From the NCBI RefSeq assembly GCF_000418325.1, contig NC_021658.1, positions 4,044,001 to 4,108,000 of the forward strand: a stretch of DNA of 64,000 bases, written 5' to 3'. Position 1 is the first letter of the stretch; the number at the start of each line of letters is the position of its first letter. The notes under the pieces were generated by a model, which worked only from the letters and a program-made list of their open reading frames with translations, had not been told where the DNA came from and searched no databases. The position numbers were made by a program, and so were the translations under genes. The stretch is from Sorangium cellulosum So0157-2 (GTDB taxonomy: Bacteria; Myxococcota_A; Polyangia; Polyangiales; Polyangiaceae). This document shows, piece after piece, positions 16,570 to 24,923 of this stretch.

Positions 16570-17345
16570 ATGGCTGAAGATTCGCGTAAGTTGTTCGTGG
16601 CGGGCTTGCCCGACTCCATCACCGAAGACGTTTTGCGGCAGCTCTTCGAGGCCACCGGCGGCAACGTCGTCGAGGTCAGTCTTCCGAAAGATCGCGCGAC
16701 AGGTCGTCCGCGCGGGTTCGGCTTCGTCACGCTCTCGACGACCGGCGAAGCCAACGCCGCGCGCGAGTCGCTCGACGGGTCCTTTCAGGGCGGCAAGTCC
16801 ATCTCGGTCCGCCCCTTCCAGGCCGAGCCGCCGCGCCGCGAGGGGCGCCCGATGGGCGGCCCCGGCGTCGGTCCCGGTGGTGGCCCAGGCGGTGGTGGCG
16901 GCGGCATGGGCGGCGGCCCGGCCGCGGCGCCCGATCGGACCCTCTACGTCGGCAATCTCCCCTATGACGCGAGCGTCGAGGAGGTCGAGGGGCTGATCGG
17001 CGCGACGGGCGCGGGGCCGGTGGTGCGGGTCCACCTGCCCATGGATCCCGACGGCCGCAAGCGCGGGTTCGGCTTCGTGACGATGGCCAGCGCCGAGGCG
17101 GCGCGCGCTGCGATCGATGCGCTGCGCGGCGTGGACGTCCGCGGCCGGCGGCTCGTCGTCAACCTCGCTCACCCGAAGGGCGAGCGGCCCGCGCGCGAGG
17201 AGCGCCCCGGCGGCTTCGGCGGCGGCGGCGGCGGCTTCGGCGGCGGCGGTGGCGGCTTCGTGGCGCCGGCGGCGGCGGCGGCCGTCGCGCGAACAACAAG
17301 AACTGGGATCGCGGCCGCACTGGGGACGACTGGGACGACGAATGA
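16570..17345 (+). CDS. Two-RRM RNA-binding protein, Gly-rich C-terminus (one-base frameshift)
   Basis: Single-stranded RNA-binding protein of the bacterial RRM type. First RRM: RNP2 KLFVAGLP near residue 7 and RNP1 RGFGFVTL. A Gly/Pro linker follows, then a second RRM with TLYVGNLP and RGFGFVTM. The literal frame runs on to 17385 with an implausible tail (FVAPAAAAA...). One base earlier, the other frame reads on as Gly-rich and ends RRANNKNWDRGRTGDDWDDE at a TGA (17343-17345), a typical acidic RNP tail. Restoring one G near 17260, in a GGC run, gives a clean 258-aa protein, so the break is probably a sequencing deletion. Such proteins are often cold- or stress-regulated in myxobacteria; the long leader fits, but regulation is inference. 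Confidence 0.88.
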
Positions 17346-17355
17346 GCTCTCCCGG

Positions 17356-17383
17356 TTGACATCTGCACCGTTTCCCGTAGGGT
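17356..17383 (+). promoter_or_regulatory. Sigma-70-type promoter upstream of rpmG
   Basis: TTGACA (17356-17361), 16-base spacer, TAGGGT (17378-17383). It follows directly after the RRM gene and would start a transcript near 17390 with a ~150-base leader ahead of rpmG. Confidence 0.6.
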
Positions 17384-17492
17384 AGGCGCCCTCCAGACGG
17401 GCGGTCGGGCGTCGCTGACCCCGCTCACGCCCCCCTGGTACCCTGCCGGTTGCGGTGTCAGCGCTCCCGTGCTGCCCGTGCCTAGGTTCAAC

Positions 17493-17539
17493 CAGGGCCG
17501 CCTGTGACACAGGTCGGCCCTGTCTTCGGAGACCTCCGA
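17493..17539 (+). promoter_or_regulatory. Structured leader of rpmG: long hairpin plus SD-masking hairpin
   Basis: CAGGGCCGCCTGT (17493-17505) pairs with ACAGG-T-CGGCCCTG (17509-17522): 13 bp, one bulged T and a 3-base loop. It is followed at once by TCGGA (17526-17530) and TCCGA (17535-17539), which close a 5-bp stem holding the GGAG ribosome site and the A of the start codon. The layout suggests translational control of L33, for example by a ribosomal protein or a metal-dependent factor (inference). Confidence 0.45.
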
Positions 17540-17700
17540 TGCGCGACATCATCAAGCTGACGTGCGGCAACTGCGGCCGCGCGAACTACCACACGACGAA
17601 GAACAAGCGGACGATGACGGACAAGTTCGTCATCAAGAAGTTCTGCCCGACCGAGCGCAAGCACACCGAGCACAAAGAAGGCAAGATCTCGAAGGGCTAG
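17539..17700 (+). CDS. rpmG: 50S ribosomal protein L33
   Basis: 53-aa large-subunit protein; the ATG at 17539 begins MRDIIKLTCGNCGRANYHTTKNKR, the family signature. The zinc-ribbon form of L33 has two CxxC pairs. Here the first pair is present (CGNC) but the second reads CPTE, so three of four Cys remain and zinc binding is uncertain. The start lies in a small hairpin (see leader). It stands alone between its own promoter and a terminator, apart from any secE-nusG cluster. Confidence 0.96.
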   Translation: MRDIIKLTCGNCGRANYHTTKNKRTMTDKFVIKKFCPTERKHTEHKEGKISKG

Positions 17701-17736
17701 GCCAGGCTGCACGCTGCGCAGCTGGCCGTTGCCGCC

Positions 17737-17758
17737 GGGGCCCGCGCATGCGGGCCTC
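17737..17758 (+). terminator. Hairpin terminator after rpmG
   Basis: GGGGCCCGC (17737-17745) pairs with GCGGGCCTC (17750-17758) around a GCAT loop: 9 pairs including one G-U. It lies 36 bases past the stop and before mreB. Confidence 0.55.
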
Positions 17759-17819
17759 GGGTCAGGCTCTGCGCCCTCGCGGTGCGAGGCTTAACCTTGT
17801 TCATTGTTAGGGCGAAGCG

Positions 17820-18854
17820 ATGATCTTCGACTGGCTCTACGGCCTGTTCTCGAACGATCTCGCGATCGACCTCGGCACCGCCACCACCCTCATCTACGTG
17901 AAGGGCAAGGGGATCGTGTCCTGCGAGCCCTCGGTGGTCGCCGTCCAGCGCGATGCTCGCGGCGGCAAGAAGGTGCTCGCCGTCGGCCGCGAGGCGAAGG
18001 AGATGCTCGGGCGCACCCCAGGCAACATCCAGGCGGTGAGGCCGCTGCGCGACGGCGTCATCGCCGACTTCGAGATCACCGAGGCGATGCTCCGGTATTT
18101 CATCGCGCGCGCGCACAACCGCCGCACGCTGGTCAAGCCGCGCATCATCATCTGCGTCCCGTTCGGCATCACCGAGGTCGAGAAGCGCGCGGTGAAGGAG
18201 AGCGCCGAGGGCGCCGGCGCCCGCGAGGTCTTCCTGATCGAGGAGCCGATGGCGGCTGCGATCGGCGCCGGGCTGCCGATCACCGAGCCGAGCGGCAACA
18301 TGGTCGTCGACATCGGCGGCGGCACGACCGAGGTCGCCGTCATCTCCCTCGCCGGCATCGTCTACTCGCAGAGCGTGCGCGTCGGCGGCGACAAGATGGA
18401 CGAGTCGATCATGGCCTACATGAAGCGCAAGTACAACATGGCCATCGGCGAGCAGACCGCGGAGCGCATCAAGATCACGATCGGCAACGCGTACCCGCTC
18501 GAGCAGCAGCTCACGATGGAGGTCAAGGGGCGCGACATGGTCGCGGGCATCCCCAAGACGGTCGTCGTCAACTCCGACGAGATCCGCGACTCGCTGAGCG
18601 AGCCGACGAACGCCATCGTGGACGCCGTGCTCATCGCGCTGGAGCGCACGCCGCCCGAGCTCGCGGCCGACATCGTCGACAAGGGCATCGTGCTCACCGG
18701 CGGCGGCTCGCTCCTCAAGAACCTCGACGTGCTCCTCCGCGAGGAGACGGGGTTGCCCGTGATGGTGTGCGACGACCCGATCAGCGCCGTGGTGCTCGGC
18801 AGCGGCAAGGCGCTGGATCACCTCGAGCTCTTGAAAGAGGTCACGATCAGCTGA
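17820..18854 (+). CDS. mreB: Rod-shape-determining actin homologue MreB
   Basis: Bacterial actin that forms membrane-bound filaments and directs the elongasome. 344 aa, usual length. An amphipathic N-terminus (MIFDWLYGLFSND) precedes the phosphate-1 loop DLGTATT at 17-23, then IEEPMAAAIGAGL, the phosphate-2 loop VVDIGGGTTEVAVIS, VGGDKMDESI, IGEQTAERIK and the adenosine motif GIVLTGGGSLLKNLD. The ribosome site (AGGGCGAAG) is weak. First gene of mreBCD-mrdA-rodA, though a hairpin after its stop may limit read-through. In gliding myxobacteria MreB works with the GTPase MglA, and an MglA paralogue lies at the end of this operon on the other strand. Confidence 0.98.
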   Translation: MIFDWLYGLFSNDLAIDLGTATTLIYVKGKGIVSCEPSVVAVQRDARGGKKVLAVGREAKEMLGRTPGNIQAVRPLRDGVIADFEITEAMLRYFIARAHNRRTLVKPRIIICVPFGITEVEKRAVKESAEGAGAREVFLIEEPMAAAIGAGLPITEPSGNMVVDIGGGTTEVAVISLAGIVYSQSVRVGGDKMDESIMAYMKRKYNMAIGEQTAERIKITIGNAYPLEQQLTMEVKGRDMVAGIPKTVVVNSDEIRDSLSEPTNAIVDAVLIALERTPPELAADIVDKGIVLTGGGSLLKNLDVLLREETGLPVMVCDDPISAVVLGSGKALDHLELLKEVTIS

Positions 18855-18867
18855 AGGTTGGTCTCAC

Positions 18868-18895
18868 GCCCCGCCCGTGAGCTTGCCGGCGGGGC
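18868..18895 (+). terminator. Hairpin between mreB and mreC (attenuator-like)
   Basis: GCCCCGCC (18868-18875) and GGCGGGGC (18888-18895) are exact reverse complements with a 12-base loop, 13 bases after the mreB stop. It may lower expression of the downstream genes relative to mreB. Confidence 0.4.
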
Positions 18896-18994
18896 TCTGT
18901 TGCGGCGCGCGCCCCGAGGCGGCGCGCGCCGCGCGCGGCGACGACAGGGGTGGCCTCGCGGGGCGCCCCGTACTACCTGGGTTCGGGAGCCACG

Positions 18995-19852
18995 GTGAAC
19001 CTGAAACGCTACCGCGACTTCGTGATCGTGCTGCTGGCGCTCGCGGTGCCGTTCTGGTTCCTGCGCGCTAGCATGCGCGACCCCAAGCAGAACACCGGGG
19101 CCGACCGGATCATCATCAGCATCGCGGCGCCGATCCAGTACGCGGCCGCGACCCTGGCGCGCGGCATCTCGAACCTCTGGGGCGACTACATCTACCTGGT
19201 CGACGTCAAGGAGGACAACGCCAGGCAGGCCTCGCAGATCGCCCGCCTCCGCGAGCGGGTGCGGAAGCTCGAGGCGCTCGAGGAGGAGAACCGGCGCCTG
19301 CGCCGGTTGCTCGATCTGCGCCAGAGCCTCCGCACGGACGTGGTGAGCGCCCAGGTCGTCGGCAAGAGCACCAACGACTTCTTCCGCGTGGTGCGGGTCA
19401 CGCTCGATCGCGAGGCGCGGGACATCGGCTCCAACCTGCCGGTCCTCTCGGCCGACGGCGTGGTCGGCACGACGCTGAAGAGCGCCGGCGACACCGTCGA
19501 CGTGCGGCTCGTCGTCGACGGGGGCAGCGGCGTCGACGTGGTCGTCGAGCGCACCGGCGCGCGCGGCTTCGTCCGCGGCACGGGCGACGAGAGCAAGTAC
19601 TCCTGCAGCGTGGAGTACGTGCAGCGCACCGACGAGATCGAGGTCGGCGACCTCCTCGTGACGAGCGGCGTCGGCCGGCGCTTCCCGAAGGGGATCCCGG
19701 TCGGGACCGTCACGCAGGTGATCCGCCGCGATTTCGGCATCTACCAGCAGGTCTACGTCGCCCCGGCCGTCGATTTCTCCCGGCTGGAGGAGGTGCTCAT
19801 CGTGACGACGACGCCTCCGGAGGAGGCGCCGCCGCAGGCGCAGCGGAGGTGA
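18995..19852 (+). CDS. mreC: Rod-shape-determining protein MreC
   Basis: Periplasmic scaffold that links MreB to PBP2/RodA. The GTG at 18995 (GGGAG ahead) gives 285 aa beginning VNLKRYRDF; the longer GTG start at 18950 has a ribosome site touching the codon and is less likely. One N-terminal membrane helix (FVIVLLALAVPFWFL) is followed by a coiled coil (ARQASQIARLRERVRKLEAL to about residue 95) and the two-beta-barrel MreC domain with VVGTTLKSAGDTVDVRLVVD and LLVTSGVGRRFPKGIPVGTV. A short Pro/Glu tail ends it. mreD follows after 4 bases. Confidence 0.95.
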   Translation: MNLKRYRDFVIVLLALAVPFWFLRASMRDPKQNTGADRIIISIAAPIQYAAATLARGISNLWGDYIYLVDVKEDNARQASQIARLRERVRKLEALEEENRRLRRLLDLRQSLRTDVVSAQVVGKSTNDFFRVVRVTLDREARDIGSNLPVLSADGVVGTTLKSAGDTVDVRLVVDGGSGVDVVVERTGARGFVRGTGDESKYSCSVEYVQRTDEIEVGDLLVTSGVGRRFPKGIPVGTVTQVIRRDFGIYQQVYVAPAVDFSRLEEVLIVTTTPPEEAPPQAQRR

Positions 19853-19856
19853 AGCG

Positions 19857-20381
19857 ATGAGAAACTCCGCGTTCCTGGCGATGGGGGCCGCCCTGCTGAT
19901 CGTTCAGTCGAACCTCTTCCGGCTCATCGGCAAGCTGAACATCCCGGGCTCCACGCCGAGCCTGCTCCTGCCGCTCGTCGTGTTCATGGGGGTGCACGAG
20001 TACTCGATCGCGCGCGGCGCGGCGCTCGCGTTCCTGCTCGGCTACCTGCTCGATCTCTTCACCGGCGCGCCCGTCGGCCTGTTCACCTTCATCACCGTGG
20101 CGACCTTCGTCGTGTCGCGGGCGGCCGGCGTGCGGCTCGCCGCGCAGACGCTGCTCACGAAGATCGCGCTGGCCTTCGTCTTCGGGCTCGTCGAGGGGGT
20201 GCTCATCGTGATCCTCACCGCCATCTTCGGGGGCGACGCGGCGCGCCCCCGCGCGCTCGCCTTGCTCGTCGCGCCGCACGCGGTCTCGACCGCGCTCTTC
20301 GCGCCGTTCGTCTTCCGGCTGGCCGAGCGCGTCCACCAGGCGACGATCAACGTCCCGCGGCCGGGGGAGAGCCCGCGGTGA
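19857..20381 (+). CDS. mreD: Rod-shape-determining membrane protein MreD
   Basis: 174-aa inner-membrane protein with about five or six hydrophobic helices (for example FLAMGAALLIVQSNLF and LALAFLLGYLLDLFTG). LLDLFTGAPVGLFTF is the characteristic MreD segment. It sits between mreC and mrdA as in most rod operons and overlaps mrdA by 4 bases (GTGA). Identification rests on position, topology and the segment above, since MreD sequences diverge strongly. Confidence 0.9.
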   Translation: MRNSAFLAMGAALLIVQSNLFRLIGKLNIPGSTPSLLLPLVVFMGVHEYSIARGAALAFLLGYLLDLFTGAPVGLFTFITVATFVVSRAAGVRLAAQTLLTKIALAFVFGLVEGVLIVILTAIFGGDAARPRALALLVAPHAVSTALFAPFVFRLAERVHQATINVPRPGESPR

Positions 20382-22333
20382 GCCTCCTCGTCCAGCGCTC
20401 CGACGTGAGCGAGTTCCGCCGGCGCTTCCGGTGGATCGCGCTCGGCATGGTCGTCGGCTTCATGGTGCTCGTCGGGCGCCTCTTCTACCTCCAGATCCTC
20501 GAGGCCGACGAGAACATGGCGATCGCCCGCGAGAACATCGTGCGGCGGGTGACGCTCGCGACCACGCGCGGCATCATCCGCGACAAGAACGGCAAGGTGC
20601 TCGCGGCGAGCCGGCCCTCGTACAACGTGTACGTCGTCCCGCGGCGCCTCGACATGGAGACGACCTGGCCGAAGCTCGTCGAGTACCTCGGCGTCGGCAT
20701 CGAGGAGCGGGCGCGGCTCGAGGCGCTCATCACCTCGATCCGCGCCGACGACGGCCCGCGCAAGAACCAGCAGATCCTGCTGAAGGAGGACATCTCGCGC
20801 GACGCCGTGGCGACGCTGGCCACGCACGACGCCGAGCTGCCGGGGGTCGACGTGGTGCCGGTCCCGGTGCGCTACTACCCCTACGAGGAGGTCGGCTCGC
20901 ACGTGCTCGGCTACATGGCCGAGGTGGACGCCGAGCGGCTCGCGTCGCTCCGGAGCGTCGGCTACATCGAGGGCGACCGCATCGGCGTCACCGGGATCGA
21001 GCGCGCCTGGGAGAGCTACCTCCGCGGCACGCGCGGCTGGGAGAAGGTGCTCGTCGACGCCAAGGGGCGGCGCCGGACGGGCGGCGACGGGATCATCGAG
21101 GAGCCGCGGCGGGTCGACCCGATCCCCGGGCGCGACCTCCGGCTGACGCTCGACGCCGACATCCAGAAGGCGATCGACAAGGCGATGCGCGGGGAGCTCG
21201 CCGGCGGCGTCGCGGTCGTCGACGTGCGCACCGGGAGGATCCTCGGGCTCTACTCGAAGCCCGGCTACAACCCGAACGCGCTCTCGGGCGGCTCGGGCAA
21301 GCAGGTCATCCGCGACGCCTTCCGGCGGCTCTACTCGGATCCGCTGAAGCCCGCCCTCGACAAGACGCTCTCCGGCGCGTACCCGCCCGGCTCCACCTTC
21401 AAGCCGTTCACCGCGCTGGCGGCGCTCGAGAAGGGGCTCATCGATCCCCGGCAGTCCACGCGGTGCCGGGGCGCGCTGACCTTCGGCAAGCGCACCTTCC
21501 GGTGCACGCACGTGCACGGGCCGGTCGCGATGCAGAAGGCGATCGCCGAGTCGTGCAACGTCTACTTCTACAAGCTCGCGGCGGAGTACGGCGTCGGCAT
21601 GGACGTCATCGCCGAGATGGGCCAGCGCTACGGGCTCGGCGCGCGGACGGGGCTCGGCATCAACGCCGAGGCGGGCGGCAGGATGCCGACCCGGGCGTGG
21701 ATGACGCTCCGGAACAAGGGCCAGTTCCGCCTCGGCTTCGGCCTGAACGCGGCGATCGGCCAGGGCGCGACGACGGTCACCGTGCTCCAGCTCGCGCTCG
21801 CGTACGCGGCGCTCGCGAACGGCGGCACGCTCTACCAGCCGCAGATCGTGCGGGCCGTCGAGACGAGCGCCGGCACGGTCGTGCAGGAGTTCACGCCGCG
21901 CGTGCGCCGCCAGATCGACATCCGGCCGGAGAACCTCACCCTCGTGCACCGGGCGATGGTCGCCGGCGTCAACGAGGAGGGCGGCACGGCCTTCAAGGCG
22001 CGCGTCGCCGGCGTCGAGATGGCGGGCAAGACCGGGACCGCGCAGGTCTCGCACCGGCTCACGCGCGGCGTCGAGGCCGAGCGGGTCTGGTATTTCAACC
22101 GCGAGCACGCCTGGTTCGCCGGCTACGCGCCGGCGCGCGCGCCCGAGGTGGCCGTGGTCGTGCTGGTCGAGCACGGCGGCACGGGCGGCAAGCACGCGGC
22201 GCCGGTCGCCTTCGAGGTCGTCCGCGCGTACCAGGAGCTCGCGAAGGAGCGGCGCGGCGGCCCGAACGAGGGCCCACGCGCGGGCAAGAGCAGCGCGGGC
22301 CGCGCGCCCGCCGCGTCGGGGCGCACGCCATGA
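20378..22333 (+). CDS. mrdA: Penicillin-binding protein 2 (peptidoglycan transpeptidase)
   Basis: Elongation-specific DD-transpeptidase. 651 aa from a GTG coupled to mreD. It has a cytoplasmic tail, a single membrane helix (WIALGMVVGFMVLVGRLFYL), a pedestal domain with RGIIRDKNGKVLA, and the transpeptidase domain. Catalytic Ser339 lies in GSTFKPF, the SCN triad element is at 392-394 and KTGTAQ starts at Lys551. Cys residues around ~365 and ~375 (RCRGALTF, FRCTHVHG) are usual in PBP2. The Arg/Gly/Ala-rich C-terminal tail (~30 aa) looks disordered. It works with RodA, encoded next with a 4-base overlap. Confidence 0.97.
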   Translation: MSLLVQRSDVSEFRRRFRWIALGMVVGFMVLVGRLFYLQILEADENMAIARENIVRRVTLATTRGIIRDKNGKVLAASRPSYNVYVVPRRLDMETTWPKLVEYLGVGIEERARLEALITSIRADDGPRKNQQILLKEDISRDAVATLATHDAELPGVDVVPVPVRYYPYEEVGSHVLGYMAEVDAERLASLRSVGYIEGDRIGVTGIERAWESYLRGTRGWEKVLVDAKGRRRTGGDGIIEEPRRVDPIPGRDLRLTLDADIQKAIDKAMRGELAGGVAVVDVRTGRILGLYSKPGYNPNALSGGSGKQVIRDAFRRLYSDPLKPALDKTLSGAYPPGSTFKPFTALAALEKGLIDPRQSTRCRGALTFGKRTFRCTHVHGPVAMQKAIAESCNVYFYKLAAEYGVGMDVIAEMGQRYGLGARTGLGINAEAGGRMPTRAWMTLRNKGQFRLGFGLNAAIGQGATTVTVLQLALAYAALANGGTLYQPQIVRAVETSAGTVVQEFTPRVRRQIDIRPENLTLVHRAMVAGVNEEGGTAFKARVAGVEMAGKTGTAQVSHRLTRGVEAERVWYFNREHAWFAGYAPARAPEVAVVVLVEHGGTGGKHAAPVAFEVVRAYQELAKERRGGPNEGPRAGKSSAGRAPAASGRTP

Positions 22334-23466
22334 TCCGGGGCGACTCTCTCTCCGCTCGCGATCGCGACCACTTCGACTGGCCGCTCTTCATCGCCGCGGT
22401 CTCCATCGCGGTGCTGGGCGTCGTCAACCTCTACAGCGCCACGAGCGTCTACTCCGGGGCGCGCGCGGAGCTCTACATCAGCCAGGTCTACTGGCTGTTC
22501 ATGGGCGGCATCATCGGCGGCGTCCTGATCGCGATCGACTACCGGCACCTGGAGCGCCTCGGCTACGTGCTCTACACGTTCGGCGTCTTCTCGCTGGCGC
22601 TCGTCTTCGTGCTCGCGCGCGACGTGCGTGGCTCCGCGCGGTGGATCGAGTTCGGCGCGTTCCGCTTCCAGCCCAGCGAGTTCATGAAGGTGTTCCTGGT
22701 CATCGCGCTGGCGAAGTTCCTGCACGACGACCCGCGCAACGAGGGCCGCACCCTGCGCGATCTGGCGATCCCGGCGGCGCTGACCGCCGTCCCGGCGCTG
22801 CTCGTGCTGAAGCAGCCCGATCTCGGGACGGCGACCATCCTCGTGTTCGTCTTCCTGACGATCGCGGCGGTCACGCGCGTGCGGTGGAGGAGCGCCGCGC
22901 TGTTCGTCGTGTCCATCCTCGTGGCGGTGCCGATCGTCTGGGAGTACGTGCTGCTCGACTACCAGCGCGCGCGCGTCCTCGTGTTCCTCCACCCCGAGGA
23001 GGACCTCCTGCACCGCGGCTGGCACGCCCACCACTCGCGGGTCGCGATCGGCAACGGCGGGCTGTTCGGCAACGGGTACCTCCGGGGCACCCAGAACCAG
23101 TTCCTCTTCCTGCCGGATCAGTTCACCGACTTCCCGTTCCCGGTCTTCGCCGAGGAGTGGGGGTTCGTCGGGTGCGTGGTGCTCGTGTGCCTCTACGCGT
23201 TCCTGGTCGTGTGGGGGATCCGCATCGCGTCGATGGCAAAGGATCGGTTCGGCGCGGTGCTCGGCGTCGGCTGCGCGGCGATCATCTTCTGGCACGCGGT
23301 GATCAACCTGGGCATGACGTCGGGCGTGCTGCCGGTCGTCGGCGTCACGCTGCCCCTGTTCTCGTACGGCGGCTCGAGCGTGACCACGGTGATGGTCGCG
23401 ATCGCGCTGCTCATGAGCGTGTCGATGCGCCGCTACTCCGGCGTCGCGTCGCTCGATCGACTGTGA
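22330..23466 (+). CDS. rodA: RodA, SEDS-family peptidoglycan glycosyltransferase
   Basis: Polymerises lipid II in the elongasome together with PBP2. 378 aa with about ten membrane helices. Family signatures: SARWIEFGAFRFQPSEFMKVFLVIALA, LKQPDLGTATI, the loop GLFGNGYLRGTQNQFLFLPDQFTDFPFPVFAEEWGF, and GVLPVVGVTLPLFSYGGSS near the C-terminus. Last gene of the rod operon; it converges on the MglA-like gene with 44 bases between. Confidence 0.97.
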   Translation: MIRGDSLSARDRDHFDWPLFIAAVSIAVLGVVNLYSATSVYSGARAELYISQVYWLFMGGIIGGVLIAIDYRHLERLGYVLYTFGVFSLALVFVLARDVRGSARWIEFGAFRFQPSEFMKVFLVIALAKFLHDDPRNEGRTLRDLAIPAALTAVPALLVLKQPDLGTATILVFVFLTIAAVTRVRWRSAALFVVSILVAVPIVWEYVLLDYQRARVLVFLHPEEDLLHRGWHAHHSRVAIGNGGLFGNGYLRGTQNQFLFLPDQFTDFPFPVFAEEWGFVGCVVLVCLYAFLVVWGIRIASMAKDRFGAVLGVGCAAIIFWHAVINLGMTSGVLPVVGVTLPLFSYGGSSVTTVMVAIALLMSVSMRRYSGVASLDRL

Positions 23467-23510
23467 CGGCGCTGTGACGGCGGCGGGGCCGCCCGCGCGC
23501 CGCTGCCGCG

Positions 23511-24812
23511 TCAGATCGCGCTCTCCGCGAGCCGCGCCTCGATCACGAACGCGAACGCCTTGAGCGCGTCGCGCTCGGTGACCTCGCCGCCGGTCTGCGC
23601 CCTCCGCACCGCGGCGCGGAAGCCGAGGTAGCGGCGCCCGTCCAGGCCGAGCAGCGCCGGCACCGCCGCCGGGTCGCGGGGCGCGTCGGTCGCGCCCGCG
23701 AGCTCCGCCGCCTTGGCGACGATCCCCGCGACGAGCGCGCCGCAGCGCTGGAGCGCCACGGCGTACCGCTCGGCGGCGATCGCCGCCTCGATCTCCGCGA
23801 CCGCCTCGCGCTCGGCGGTCGGCCACAGCGCGACGAACGAGAGGCCCGGCTGGGCGAGGTGCCTCGTCGCCGCGGACGGCCCGTCCGCGCGGGCCGTCGC
23901 GGGGGCCTCCGCCGACGCCGCGAGCCTCCGGGCGGCGAGCCGCAGCGACGAGGGGATCCCGCGGCTCACCGGATCCCTGACGCCGGCGCTGCGCGGCGCG
24001 GCGCCGGCGCTCGGCGGGGCGGTCGCGCCGGGCGCGCCCTCGCCCTCGCTCGGGTCGCCGATCGTCGAGTTCGGGGGCATCGTCGACCACGGCCTGCTGG
24101 GCGGAGCGAGCCGCGAGATCACCGCGTCGAGCGGCGCCGACGGCGGCGGCGACGCGTCGCGCAGGGCGGTGACGAGCCCGCCCTCGATCGCGTCGAACCC
24201 GCCGAGCCCGCTCCCCATCGCGTCGGGCAGGCGGCTCTCGAAGGCGCGCAGCACCGTGGCGCTGATCTCCTCGAGCCCCTCGTAGAGCCCGAGCCCCGTC
24301 TTCGCCGAGGTGGCCAGCGAGGCGGCGCGGAACGGGTTCAACATCGCGTCGAGCTCCTCCAGGGGGAGGAGGTCCGGCAGATCGCGCTTGTTGTGCTGGA
24401 AGACGAGCGGGACGTGCTGCAGCTCCCGCCCCTGCTCGGCCAGGTTCTCGCGCAGGTTCTCGAGGCTCTCGACGTTCGCGTCGGCGCGGACGGCCTGCGA
24501 GTCGCTGACGAACACGATGCCGTCGGCGCCCGTGAGCACCAGCTTCCGGGTCGCGTTGAAGTAGACCTGCCCGGGCACCGTGAAGAGCTGGAGCCGCACG
24601 TTCATCCCGCGCAGCTGCGGGAGCCGGACCGGCAGGAAGTCGAAGTAGAGCGTCCGGTCGACCGGCGTCGCGAGCGAGACGAGCTTGCCGCGGTACTCGG
24701 GCTTCGCCGTGGCGTGCAGGTACTCCAGGGTGGTCGTCTTGCCGCCCAGGCCGGGCCCGTAATAGACGATCTTGAAGACCAGCTCGCGCGACAGTGGGTT
24801 CACCGACGCCAT
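23511..24812 (-). CDS. MglA-like Ras-family GTPase with long C-terminal extension
   Basis: Small GTPase of the MglA family, the polarity switch of myxobacterial motility. Residues 1-195 match MglA closely: P-loop GPGLGGKTTT at 19-28, TPVDRT at 49-54, the MglA-type G3 TVPGQVYFNATRKLVL with Gln82, NKRD at 141-144 and SAK at 169-171. Unlike the ~195-aa MglA, this 433-aa protein continues with a Pro/Ser/Ala-rich disordered linker (~200-320) and an alpha-helical C-terminal domain (~325-433) I do not recognise. It converges on rodA, at the end of the mreB operon. MreB is an MglA partner in Myxococcus gliding (known), so a link to cell-wall synthesis or polarity is plausible but inferred. Confidence 0.9.
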   Translation of the reverse strand: MASVNPLSRELVFKIVYYGPGLGGKTTTLEYLHATAKPEYRGKLVSLATPVDRTLYFDFLPVRLPQLRGMNVRLQLFTVPGQVYFNATRKLVLTGADGIVFVSDSQAVRADANVESLENLRENLAEQGRELQHVPLVFQHNKRDLPDLLPLEELDAMLNPFRAASLATSAKTGLGLYEGLEEISATVLRAFESRLPDAMGSGLGGFDAIEGGLVTALRDASPPPSAPLDAVISRLAPPSRPWSTMPPNSTIGDPSEGEGAPGATAPPSAGAAPRSAGVRDPVSRGIPSSLRLAARRLAASAEAPATARADGPSAATRHLAQPGLSFVALWPTAEREAVAEIEAAIAAERYAVALQRCGALVAGIVAKAAELAGATDAPRDPAAVPALLGLDGRRYLGFRAAVRRAQTGGEVTERDALKAFAFVIEARLAESAI

Positions 24813-24923
24813 GGGCGGCGGCGACGATACACGAAAAGGGGATCGGGGGCGCCGCGGCGTGCGCGGGCGCGCGTCAGGGCGGCCCTGGCCGGGTCCCGGC
24901 TGGCCGGCCGGCGCGGCCCCGCG

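Noticed and set aside
17260..17345. Programmed ribosomal frameshift in the RRM gene
   Set aside because: No slippery heptamer or downstream pseudoknot stands out at the switch point, and two other genes show the same kind of one-base break, which favours sequence error.
20042..24090. Long minus-strand frames (about 650-720 residues) across mreD-mrdA-rodA
   Set aside because: Antisense to strongly conserved rod genes; low-complexity His/Asp/Arg-rich translations without domains.
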